From 0-14-3-00-41-53 sp041500225 (GTDB lineage: Bacteria; Nitrospirota; Thermodesulfovibrionia; Thermodesulfovibrionales; SM23-35): 39,987 nucleotides of DNA. Below, one piece after another: positions 15,716-22,432 of the stretch. Every line of letters starts with the position of its first letter. Position 1 is the stretch's first letter. Below the pieces are notes generated by a model. It searched no databases and was not told where the DNA came from. It worked only from the letters and a program-made list of their open reading frames with translations. A program made the translations under genes and the position numbers. The stretch is taken from contig JBGQLV010000014.1 in assembly GCA_041500225.1 (NCBI GenBank), positions 1-39,987 on the forward strand, given 5' to 3'.

Positions 15716-15814
15716 AAAATCCCCCTCCGTCCCCCTTTGCCAAAGTGGGAAATATTACCCCTCTTTGGAAAAGTCGGTACGACTCGCAACCGAGAGGGGT
15801 TAGAGGAGATTTTA
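15716..15814. repeat. imperfect inverted repeat with AATCCCCCT end and GTCGGTACGAC core
   Basis: The ends AAAATCCCCCTC (from 15716) and GAGGGGTTAGAGGAGATTTT form an imperfect dyad about 100 bp long. Inside are CCAAAG/CTTTGG arms and the palindrome GTCGGTACGAC (15773-15783) followed by TCGCAACCGAG. The last part is the reverse complement of sequence in the polA insertion. This fills most of the space after lexA. Confidence 0.55.
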
Positions 15815-15836
15815 CGAATAGACAGTGCACCTTAAA

Positions 15837-15973
15837 TAGTGTCTGTCCATAAAGTCTGCTTATCTGCGTGTCATTCCGGCAGTTCTTAGGCCGGAATCCA
15901 GTGTTTTCAATAGCTTCTGGATTCCGCATCAAGTGCGGAATGACAAAAAACCTGAGTTTATAAACAGACACTA
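15837..15973. repeat. MITE-like element with TAGTGTCTGT ends and REP core
   Basis: The terminal inverted repeats TAGTGTCTGT (15837-15846) and ACAGACACTA (15964-15973) extend with minor mismatch to about 17 bp. The core has GTCATTCCGG...CCGGAATCCAG and CTGGATTCCG...GGAATGAC arms. It shares both layers with 2806-2938. It ends 7 bp before the next gene's ATG and may supply that gene's leader. Confidence 0.7.
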
Positions 15974-15980
15974 AATAACA

Positions 15981-16220
15981 ATGGAAATCGGAGAGACCAT
16001 AAGCGTCGTCGCTTCATTCGGCCCGCCGTACAAGATAAGGCCGGTGAGATTCAGGTGGAACGGCAAGCTCTTTGAGGTTAAAGAGATTACCTATTTATGG
16101 CAGACAAAAGAAGGGCAAAACAGGATTTACCATTTCTCGATATCAGATGGAAAGACATTGTATGAATTGAGCTTCGATATATCTTCACTTCTTTGGAAGC
16201 TCGAAAAACTTGAGGCGTAG
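15981..16220 (+). CDS. small conserved protein, RPVRFRW motif
   Basis: A 79-residue soluble protein, probably a small beta-barrel, with YKIRPVRFRWNGKLFEVKEI and YHFSISDGKTLYELSF. The RPVRFxWxGxxFxVxEI pattern recalls the DUF6504-type small proteins often encoded beside lexA, imuB or dnaE2-like damage-response genes. That comparison is from memory. Its position just after lexA supports an SOS link but does not prove it. The ATG sits 7 bp after a MITE-like element and I see no clear binding site. Confidence 0.55.
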   Translation: MEIGETISVVASFGPPYKIRPVRFRWNGKLFEVKEITYLWQTKEGQNRIYHFSISDGKTLYELSFDISSLLWKLEKLEA

Positions 16221-16316
16221 GCGTAATAACTTCCTCCCCTTTCCAATGACCTGCCCCCCATCATTGTACCACAGTCAAAGTTGGACGCAGCGACTCATAA
16301 ACAAGTAATTTAGTCT

Positions 16317-16362
16317 CTGGAGCCGGTGGGGAGAGTCGAACTCCCGACCAGCTGATTACGAA
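16317..16362 (-). repeat. attachment-site remnant: 3' half of tRNA-Thr
   Basis: These 46 bp are identical to 22336-22381, the 3' half of tRNA-Thr(CGT) from the anticodon loop through CCA. The 5' half is missing, so this is not a functional tRNA. A tRNA 3'-half duplicate in the same orientation is the usual scar left by tyrosine-recombinase integration. It marks the left edge of the 6-kb segment. Confidence 0.85.
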
Positions 16363-16373
16363 AAACCCCAAGA

Positions 16374-16484
16374 ATGGCTACAGTCAATGATTTCAACGAT
16401 GCCGCACTCGATGCGCAAATCCAGCAAATCGTGCAGGCCCCAGCGCGAAGGCGAGTCATTTCCACAGGAATCGGTAATGAATGA
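16374..16484 (+). CDS. doubtful 36-residue ORF next to the att remnant
   Basis: ATG 16374 opens a frame coding for a peptide beginning MATVNDFNDAALDAQIQQIV and ending RRRVISTGIGNE. The local base composition is richer in G+C than the surroundings and the peptide looks natural, so this may be the end of a foreign gene cut at the island boundary. There is no binding site. The rest of 16485-16580 contains nothing I can identify. Confidence 0.25.
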   Translation: MATVNDFNDAALDAQIQQIVQAPARRRVISTGIGNE

Positions 16485-16580
16485 TTTAAAAAGGACAAAT
16501 GGGCTTGATCAGGGGCCTCTACTTGACTATAGGGTCCGGGCTTTATGCCCTGGCTCTGTGATTGATCAGATTAAAAATAA

Positions 16581-16627
16581 TTGCATACTTTTAAGTAATA
16601 TTTTATAATATGACTATCCAATATTAT
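16581..16627 (+). promoter_or_regulatory. toxin-antitoxin promoter and operator
   Basis: TTGCAT (16581-16586), a 17-bp spacer and TATAAT (16604-16609) make a strong sigma-70 promoter. The perfect inverted repeat ATAATAT-N9-ATATTAT (16605-16627) overlaps the -10 box, fitting autorepression by the antitoxin or its complex. GGAGG (16633-16637) sits four bases before the antitoxin ATG. Confidence 0.7.
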
Positions 16628-16641
16628 GAGATGGAGGTAAT

Positions 16642-16881
16642 ATGGCGCTTGTAAAAACATCAATCACAATTCACGAGGATATTCTGACCGAAGCTAAAAA
16701 AATAACTGACAATTTTAGTTCACTGGTTTCAGATGCGCTCAAAGAATATTTAAGAAAGAAAAATGTTGAGAAGGCGATTGCCAGTTTCGGCAAGTGGCAA
16801 GAAAGAAAGAAAGCGAGTGTCGATATCGTGAAGGAAATTAGAAAAGACAAAGGGCGCAGGTATGCAGACCGTAATCGTTGA
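16642..16881 (+). CDS. ribbon-helix-helix antitoxin (VapB-like)
   Basis: A 79-residue protein. The N-terminal KTSITIHEDILTEAKKITDN followed by FSSLVSDALKEYLRKK is a ribbon-helix-helix DNA-binding unit (about residues 4-42). The highly charged tail (about 45-79) is the usual toxin-binding segment. It should bind the operator at 16605-16627. It overlaps the toxin gene by 20 bp, giving translational coupling. Confidence 0.85.
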   Translation: MALVKTSITIHEDILTEAKKITDNFSSLVSDALKEYLRKKNVEKAIASFGKWQERKKASVDIVKEIRKDKGRRYADRNR

Positions 16882-17245
16882 CACAGACATTGCCATTGAC
16901 TATCTGAGAGGTTTACAATATGCAAAAGAGCTGATGCTATCTTTATGGGATAATAACACCGCATATTTAAGTATTTTGTCTGTCTATGAACTCTATGCCG
17001 GCATGAAAGACAATGAACTTATCGATACCGAGAATTTTATCAAAGCGTGCATTATAGAACCGTTGACTCTCGATATCACTAAGAAGGCGGGGGCGCTCTA
17101 TAAAACATATCGAATGCAGGGACTTACACTAACCTCTATTGACTGTCTTATCAACGCAACTGCAATTGTCACGGGTCATAAGGTCGCGACAAAGAATACA
17201 AGCCATTATCCGGACAGGAAAATACTTTTCTCTATGGAGGCTTGA
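16862..17245 (+). CDS. vapC: PIN-domain ribonuclease toxin (VapC-like)
   Basis: A 127-residue PIN-domain protein. The acidic metal ligands are visible: Asp7 and Asp9 in IVDTDIAIDYL, Glu43 in SVYELYAG, and Asp94 in TLTSIDCLINATA, with KNTSHYP at the place of the usual T(R)NxxDF. VapC toxins cleave RNA, commonly tRNA or the sarcin-ricin loop. The start lies inside the antitoxin gene. It is the best-preserved cargo at the left end of the island and may stabilise it. Confidence 0.88.
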   Translation: MQTVIVDTDIAIDYLRGLQYAKELMLSLWDNNTAYLSILSVYELYAGMKDNELIDTENFIKACIIEPLTLDITKKAGALYKTYRMQGLTLTSIDCLINATAIVTGHKVATKNTSHYPDRKILFSMEA

Positions 17246-17251
17246 ACATAC

Positions 17252-17478
17252 ATGAAAGACCTGACAGGTAAGACAAGCGGTATTATTCCTCATGAAATAA
17301 TCGAAAATAAAATCCTTCTTATCCGGGGAAGAAAGTGATGCTTGATAAGGATCTGTCTTACTTGTACGAGGTGGAAACAAAAGTTTTAAATAGAGCGGTG
17401 AAACGTAACATCGAACGTTTTCCTGAAGATTTTATGTTTCAATTAACGAAAGAGGAATTCAATAACTTATCCCTTTGA
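17252..17478 (+). pseudogene. ORF6N-domain DNA-binding gene, frameshifted and truncated
   Basis: The first frame from ATG 17252 reads ...GIIPHEIIENKILLIRGRK and stops at TGA 17336-17338. The continuation VMLDKDLSYLYEVETKVLNR is one base out of frame and runs to TGA 17476-17478 after QLTKEEFNNLSL. Together they make the standard ORF6N N-terminus (xENKIxxIRGxKVMLDxDLAxLYxVxTKxLNxAVKRN...RFPxDFMFQLT). One missing A in the AGAAAG run would explain the shift. The C-terminal half is gone. ORF6N genes are common cargo of mobile elements. Confidence 0.75.
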
Positions 17479-17504
17479 GGGAATAGTTGCAAACCGCCTC
17501 TGGC

Positions 17505-18956
17505 TCATAAGTTGCCCAGGACTTTTTCTTTGGCATCCCACCAACCGCCACCAAGAGCAACAAAAAGCGCGACAGTGTCCTGAAAGCGCTGGGTTAGTGC
17601 ATTGAGATAGCCGATCTTAGCCTGATGGTACTGACTGTTCGCGATAAGAACTTGCAGATAGTTGGCGATGCCGGCCTGGTAATTTGCCTGTATCAACCGC
17701 AGCGCTTCCTCTGCAGTACTTAGTGATTGCGACTGGGCATGGAGGGTCTCAGCATCATGCTCCAGTGCCCGCAGGGTATCGGCAACCTGGGCAAAGGCGC
17801 TGAGGACGGTCTGACGATAGTTGGCCAGGGACTGATTATAACCTTCAATGGCTGCTCGTCGCTTGGCCGACAATGTCCCACCATGGAATAGTGGAGAAGT
17901 GAGGTTTGCGCCCAGGCTCCAAAAGCTGCTCATATTTTTGAAGAGGTCCTCGATGGAAGTGTTGTTCAGACCGTATGTACCGTTTAAAGTGAAGCTCGGG
18001 AATAACGCAGCCGTAGCCACTCCAATATCGGCGCTGGCACTATGTAGCTGAGCCTCAGCCGCAAGGATATCAGGACGCTGGCGTACCAATTCTGAAGGTA
18101 GTGTTATCGGAAGGTCAGATGGAAGCGTGAGGTCTGCCAGATCGACTTGTGGCGGAGTCCATTCCGCTGGCAGGTGACCTACCAGCGTGGCAAGCAAGTG
18201 CTCAGTCTGGCTGAGTTTCTGCTTGAGAGGCGGGAGAGTTGCTTCAGTAGCAGCCAACTGACTTCGGAGGCTGAGCACATTCGAGTATGAGACTGTGCCC
18301 GCTTGCGCCTGTATTTCGGTAATCCCGATTTGTTCCTTCTGTAAAGTGATGATTTGCTCGGTAGCTTTAATCTCAGTGTCATATGCCGCCCGTGCAATAA
18401 TAGTGTTAACAATATTGCCCGACAGAGTGAGATAAGTGCCCAGAACGATATAGCGCTGAAAGTCCACCTGGGCCTGCAGACTCTCAACTGCGCGGCGTTC
18501 GCCGCCAAATACATCGAGGGCATAACTGACCGTCGATGTAAGTGTGTAGAGATTAAAGATCTTGCTTGCAGAACTTCCACCGAAGCGGGACTGGGAGGAC
18601 TTCTGACGCGTGGCATCAAAACCGGCATCAAGCTGGGGATAGAAAACTCCGTAACCGGCTCGCAGGCTCTCCTGGCTTTGGCGTAAACTTGCCTGCGCCG
18701 CCTGCAGGTTCGGATTGTTGGCGATGGCCTCCTTTATCACGTCGTCTATCTTGGAGGAGTTAAAAAGGCGCCACCAATCTGCGGCGATCTTGGCACCCTG
18801 TTCGAAGTGCTGCGCCTGACCGTCTGCAGGGATTGTCGTGGTAGGATCTACCCCATGGGTGTATCGTTCAACCGCGGGCGGTTCGGGACGAACAAAGTCC
18901 GGTCCCAGGGTACAACCCGTGATACAGAACAGGAGTATCATGTACAGCCATCCCAT
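17505..18956 (-). CDS. outer-membrane efflux factor, NodT/TolC-type lipoprotein
   Basis: A 483-residue outer-membrane factor with signal peptide and lipobox CITGC (Cys about 15), the family start GCTLGPDFVRPEPPAV, two copies of the coiled-coil/beta-strand unit, and the motif RPDILAAEAQLHSASADIGVATAALFPSF. It would form the exit duct for the adaptor and ABC pump encoded upstream on the same strand. The gene is visibly richer in G+C than its neighbours, suggesting a separate origin. A repeat of about 160 bp separates it from the hlyD-like gene, so cotranscription is possible but not certain. Confidence 0.9.
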   Translation of the reverse strand: MGWLYMILLFCITGCTLGPDFVRPEPPAVERYTHGVDPTTTIPADGQAQHFEQGAKIAADWWRLFNSSKIDDVIKEAIANNPNLQAAQASLRQSQESLRAGYGVFYPQLDAGFDATRQKSSQSRFGGSSASKIFNLYTLTSTVSYALDVFGGERRAVESLQAQVDFQRYIVLGTYLTLSGNIVNTIIARAAYDTEIKATEQIITLQKEQIGITEIQAQAGTVSYSNVLSLRSQLAATEATLPPLKQKLSQTEHLLATLVGHLPAEWTPPQVDLADLTLPSDLPITLPSELVRQRPDILAAEAQLHSASADIGVATAALFPSFTLNGTYGLNNTSIEDLFKNMSSFWSLGANLTSPLFHGGTLSAKRRAAIEGYNQSLANYRQTVLSAFAQVADTLRALEHDAETLHAQSQSLSTAEEALRLIQANYQAGIANYLQVLIANSQYHQAKIGYLNALTQRFQDTVALFVALGGGWWDAKEKVLGNL

Positions 18957-19000
18957 TGCTCTCTTCCTTGTTCTATTGGTATATTAACAATTGATTACCA

Positions 19001-19164
19001 TTATTAATTGTCTCATAATAATAAAGACACAATTCATATAGTTGTCATTCCGCGGCTTGACCGGGGAATCCAGAAAGCAAAAGATACTGGATGCCCGCTT
19101 ACGACCTGCGGGCATGACGGATAAGAGACTTTGTACGTCAATTCTTTTTTGTGACAATTAATAA
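19001..19164. repeat. inverted-repeat element with REP core
   Basis: Outer arms TTATTAATTGTC (19001-19012) and GACAATTAATAA (19153-19164) are perfect inverted repeats. The core carries GTCATTCCGCGG (19044) and GGGCATGAC (to 19118) with ATCCAG/CTGGAT in the middle. The core matches the elements at 2806 and 15837 but the outer arms differ. It lies between two genes of the efflux cluster. Confidence 0.65.
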
Positions 19165-19179
19165 TTTCTTCCATTCCGC

Positions 19180-20265
19180 TTATTTCTCTCCGATATAAAC
19201 ATCCACAAGTTGCCCCGGATAAACATAAATGTTTTTTGGCCTCTCAAACCTGAATATTACCGGCAATACTCTTACATCTACCCGTTCAGTCCTTTGGCTG
19301 GATAATTCAATTTTAGGCGAGACATAAGGCTGTACTCGCACATATTGCAGAGGAATGCTGATATTCGTGCCTCGAATGAACATTTGCGCGTGCATTTGTG
19401 ATGCCTGAGGCAGTCTGTTTATAAGTATCTCATCAATATAACATCTGACCCCGATGTAGGTTTGCGAACTCCCCATAACTATCACAGGGTTAAATCCCTG
19501 CGTATAGGTGCCATATGCACCCTGCGGAGATATGTAGCTGCCAACCGCAGCCTTTATTGATAGAATCACTCCGTCTACCGGCGCTTTTATGGTGTACTTC
19601 GCCAGTAGGGCATTTGAAGCCGTGAACGCTTTTGACAAAGCATTGTACTGATTTTCCTGGTTTTTTATATCATAAACCCAGGCCCCGGCTTTGGTGAGTT
19701 CGTACTGCTTCTGGACGACTTCGAGATTTGCTTTTGCCACTTTGACTGCATTCACTGCATTATCCAAAGCGTCTTTACTCACTGATCTCGGGTCCAATTC
19801 GTAAGACTTCCTTTGCTTATCCAACTGGTCCTGCGCGGTTTTGAGGCTTGCGCTCGTGAACTCTACCTGGGCCTTTGCAACTTCCAGACTTTCTTTCCTG
19901 GGCTGGGCCTTGAGTTCTTCCAGTAGGGCCAGAGCAGCTTCGGCTTGAGACTGCTGCTGCTGGACAATAGCCTTTTGAACGGAATCATCCATTATGAGCA
20001 GCGGAGTTCCTTTATGTACGGTTTCTCCTTCGGCAACCAGGATTTTTGTGATGGTTCCTGATACTTCAGGGTATATGTTGATATTCTCTCCACTTGTCTG
20101 GTAGCTTTCAATAATGCCGTTGGCATAGATGCCTTTTGCATAAGGATTTGGAGCCGGATTAAACACCGGAGGCTGCGGCTTTTTTTGCATACCGTATATG
20201 TAGGCACTTACTAAGCCGGCTATAATACCTATAATTGAAAGGGAAAATAATACCTTATTCCTCAC
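19180..20265 (-). CDS. HlyD/DevB-type membrane fusion protein
   Basis: A 361-residue periplasmic adaptor. An N-terminal membrane anchor (VLFSLSIIGIIAGLVSAYIYG) is followed by a lipoyl-type half (EVSGTITKILVAEGETVHKGTPLLIM), an alpha-helical hairpin (about 90-210), the second lipoyl half (TIKAPVDGVILSIKAAVGSY) and beta-barrel segments. It would link the inner-membrane ABC pump to the NodT factor. Its start overlaps the ATPase gene by 11 bp. The set is most like the DevBCA exporters, whose cyanobacterial members export glycolipids; the substrate here is unknown. Confidence 0.88.
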   Translation of the reverse strand: MRNKVLFSLSIIGIIAGLVSAYIYGMQKKPQPPVFNPAPNPYAKGIYANGIIESYQTSGENINIYPEVSGTITKILVAEGETVHKGTPLLIMDDSVQKAIVQQQQSQAEAALALLEELKAQPRKESLEVAKAQVEFTSASLKTAQDQLDKQRKSYELDPRSVSKDALDNAVNAVKVAKANLEVVQKQYELTKAGAWVYDIKNQENQYNALSKAFTASNALLAKYTIKAPVDGVILSIKAAVGSYISPQGAYGTYTQGFNPVIVMGSSQTYIGVRCYIDEILINRLPQASQMHAQMFIRGTNISIPLQYVRVQPYVSPKIELSSQRTERVDVRVLPVIFRFERPKNIYVYPGQLVDVYIGEK

Positions 20266-20959
20266 TTAACCCTCCTTTTTCAACTCCTGTGATCTTTCCA
20301 TCCGCCATCTTCATTATCCTATCTGCGTATTCAAATATCCTGCTGTCATGTGTAACAATTAGAATAAACCGATTGGCATTCAATATGTTTTTCTTTACAA
20401 AATCTACAATTCTTCTTCCTGTGTCCCCATCCAAAGAAGCTGTTGGTTCGTCAAGTATCAGGATATCAGGACGACTTGCGATTGCTCTTGCGATTGCCAC
20501 CCGTTGCTGCTCCCCTGTACTTAATTTGACAGGAGGGAGGTGTGCTCTTTCCTTGAGCCCTACTATTTCCAGATACTGCATAGCCATGTTTATGGATTCA
20601 TTCCAGTCGAGCTTTTTCAGAATCAGGGGAATTGCTACATTCTCGACCGTGGTCAGACGTGAAAAGAGATGATAATCCTGAAACACGAATCCTACCGTAT
20701 TCAATCTAAAATCGGCGATCTGGTCGCTCGTCAAACTCCAAATCTCTTTATCTTCTACTATCACAGCGCCTGAATTCGGTCTAAGAATTCCCGAAATCAT
20801 ACTCAACAATGTTGTTTTACCGCTTCCCGATGGGCCTTCAATGAATAGCATTTCCCCAAAGTAGGCTTCAAAACTGACGCCTCTCACTGCATAAGTTTTG
20901 GTTTCTCCTTCTCCAAACCATTTGACCAGTTCGCTTGCTCTAACTGCTGTATTAGCCAT
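20255..20959 (-). CDS. ABC exporter ATPase (DevA/LolD/MacB-type)
   Basis: A 234-residue ABC ATPase with Walker A GPSGSGKTT, Q-loop VFQDYHLF, signature LSTGEQQRVAIARA (Thr replaces the second Gly of LSGGE), Walker B ILILDEPTASLD and the switch His in VTHDSRIF. It belongs to the type that energises FtsX-fold permeases rather than full-length transporters. It lies one base after the permease gene and overlaps the adaptor gene. Confidence 0.92.
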   Translation of the reverse strand: MANTAVRASELVKWFGEGETKTYAVRGVSFEAYFGEMLFIEGPSGSGKTTLLSMISGILRPNSGAVIVEDKEIWSLTSDQIADFRLNTVGFVFQDYHLFSRLTTVENVAIPLILKKLDWNESINMAMQYLEIVGLKERAHLPPVKLSTGEQQRVAIARAIASRPDILILDEPTASLDGDTGRRIVDFVKKNILNANRFILIVTHDSRIFEYADRIMKMADGKITGVEKGGLSEE

Positions 20960-20960
20960 A

Positions 20961-22097
20961 TTAACCTCTAAAAATGTCGAAAGGCTCTATCTTGATTACT
21001 TTTCTGATTCCAATATAACTTGAAATGCCGGCTATTATGAGTACCATGATAAAAGCGAGTCCGAGATTTGTACAGGTTATCTGGGCTGCATAGCTTGGTA
21101 ACCTGAATTTTGCCATGGCTATCAAGAGAGAGGCTAAGCCAATACCCAGACCATAGCCGGTGAGGGCTGTAAAAGTCGCCTGGAATAATATCATATATAC
21201 AAGCTCGTATCCTTTGGCCCCTATCGCTTTTAAAGCTCCGAATTTTTCGAGATTCTCCAATATAAACGTATAAAAGGTTTGTCCCGAAATAGATAAGCCT
21301 ACTACAAAACTTATTACCGTCATTATTAGTACATTAGTACCAAGGCCTGTTTGGTACATATAAAAATTGGTAATTTTGCGGATAAATTCATCTTTCGTCA
21401 GTGCTTCATACCCAAGCAGTTTTACTTGCTGTTTAATGTGTTGCACTGCGTAGCTACTCTTAGGTTCTACCAGAATATATGATATGGTATATCTCGTGGA
21501 GGGTATATACTGAATAGCTCTTTTATATGTTGTGTAAAGGGTCGGAATTCCAAATAATCCTCCGGTAGTGACTTTAGCGATACCGACAACTACTCCCCGG
21601 TGATCGTTTATCTCAAATTCTGCACCAAGCTTAGGATTTTCAAGCTTGCGGAATTCTGCATCCCGAACTACAACAAAAGCGTTTTCTGCATAGATATCCT
21701 CAATTTGTCCCTCTATGAGCTCAGGTCTGCCAAACAGACTGGTATCGTCCAGCCCTAATATAGTTACCGATTGATAGGCACCGCTTCGAAGCTTTACAAG
21801 TGCACCTCCGGAATACAGAGGCACAGCATATTTGACTCCGTTTATGCTCCGTACTGCGTCTAATATATAATCCGGCATCGGGATACTACCCGCGACGGTA
21901 TTTACCGCCGGGTCCATTACCCAAACTTTAGCTCCTATGTTTACTACGGTGGAAGATGATCTATGCAAGATACCGGCAAACATTGATGTCATCATAACCA
22001 TCAAAAAGACCGCAAAGGTTATCCCGACAAGCAATGCGGCAAATTTCCCTTTGTCGTTTACTAATAGCTTATATGCGATTCTCAGGATTCCTCTCAC
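20961..22097 (-). CDS. FtsX-fold ABC permease (DevC-like)
   Basis: A 378-residue permease. One N-terminal transmembrane helix (LLVGITFAVFLMVMMTSMFAG) precedes a periplasmic domain of about 230 residues, then three C-terminal helices (VLIMTVISFVVGLSISGQTF, LVYMILFQATFTALTGYGLG and LGLAFIMVLIIAGISSYIGI). This is the four-helix MacB/DevC topology. EKFGALKAIGAKGYELVYMI is the usual coupling helix. It starts with GTG at 22097, with GGAG eight bases upstream. It is the first gene of the efflux operon read leftward from the tRNA-Thr end. Confidence 0.9.
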   Translation of the reverse strand: MRGILRIAYKLLVNDKGKFAALLVGITFAVFLMVMMTSMFAGILHRSSSTVVNIGAKVWVMDPAVNTVAGSIPMPDYILDAVRSINGVKYAVPLYSGGALVKLRSGAYQSVTILGLDDTSLFGRPELIEGQIEDIYAENAFVVVRDAEFRKLENPKLGAEFEINDHRGVVVGIAKVTTGGLFGIPTLYTTYKRAIQYIPSTRYTISYILVEPKSSYAVQHIKQQVKLLGYEALTKDEFIRKITNFYMYQTGLGTNVLIMTVISFVVGLSISGQTFYTFILENLEKFGALKAIGAKGYELVYMILFQATFTALTGYGLGIGLASLLIAMAKFRLPSYAAQITCTNLGLAFIMVLIIAGISSYIGIRKVIKIEPFDIFRG

Positions 22098-22108
22098 CGT
22101 TGGTCTCC

Positions 22109-22252
22109 TTATTCGCCGTCTTCCGGCTTATGCGGTATCACCAGGATTTGAGTAAGTTGCGATTTTTTGTCCCAATGACCGCTCATAGAGCCCGCAATTA
22201 GTGTAACGTCACGCTCATCGGAATTTAAGCTGCTATGTAGAAAAGCATACAC
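22109..22252 (-). CDS. possible 47-residue gene or gene tail ahead of the permease
   Basis: An in-frame stop precedes GTG at 22252, and the frame runs 47 codons to TAA at 22109-22111, ending 11 bp before the permease start. The peptide contains SDERDVTLIAGSMSGHWDKK and ends IPHKPEDGE; it looks protein-like but matches nothing I know. It may be the remnant of a gene cut at the island end, or a small leader gene. It accounts for most of the space between the permease and the tRNA. Confidence 0.35.
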   Translation of the reverse strand: MYAFLHSSLNSDERDVTLIAGSMSGHWDKKSQLTQILVIPHKPEDGE

Positions 22253-22335
22253 TTATTATATTCTACGGAAGGACAAAAAAATAGTGGGATAATTCCCTTT
22301 TTAGCAGAAGTCATTGCGTGGTCTGACAGTATTTA

Positions 22336-22381
22336 CTGGAGCCGGTGGGGAGAGTCGAACTCCCGACCAGCTGATTACGAA
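22336..22381 (-). repeat. right attachment site within tRNA-Thr
   Basis: A perfect 46-bp match to 16317-16362, starting CTGGAGCCGG and ending in the anticodon loop. At this copy the tRNA is complete, so it is the reconstituted side of the integration. Confidence 0.85.
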
Positions 22382-22411
22382 TCAGCTGCTCTGCCTCTGA
22401 GCTACACCGGC
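22337..22411 (-). tRNA. tRNA-Thr(CGT)
   Basis: The acceptor pairs GCCGGTG with CACCGGC, the D stem is GCTC/GAGC, the anticodon stem GCTGA/TCAGC holds loop TTCGTAA (anticodon CGT), and the T arm is GGGAG-TTCGACT-CTCCC. The discriminator is T and CCA is encoded. The 3' half is duplicated at 16317-16362. Confidence 0.96.
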
Positions 22412-22432
22412 GGAGGGTGAGATGATAAACCG

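Noticed and set aside
16317..16390. A second tRNA-Thr gene
   Set aside because: Only the 3' half is present. Sequence past the anticodon loop cannot form the D arm or acceptor 5' strand.
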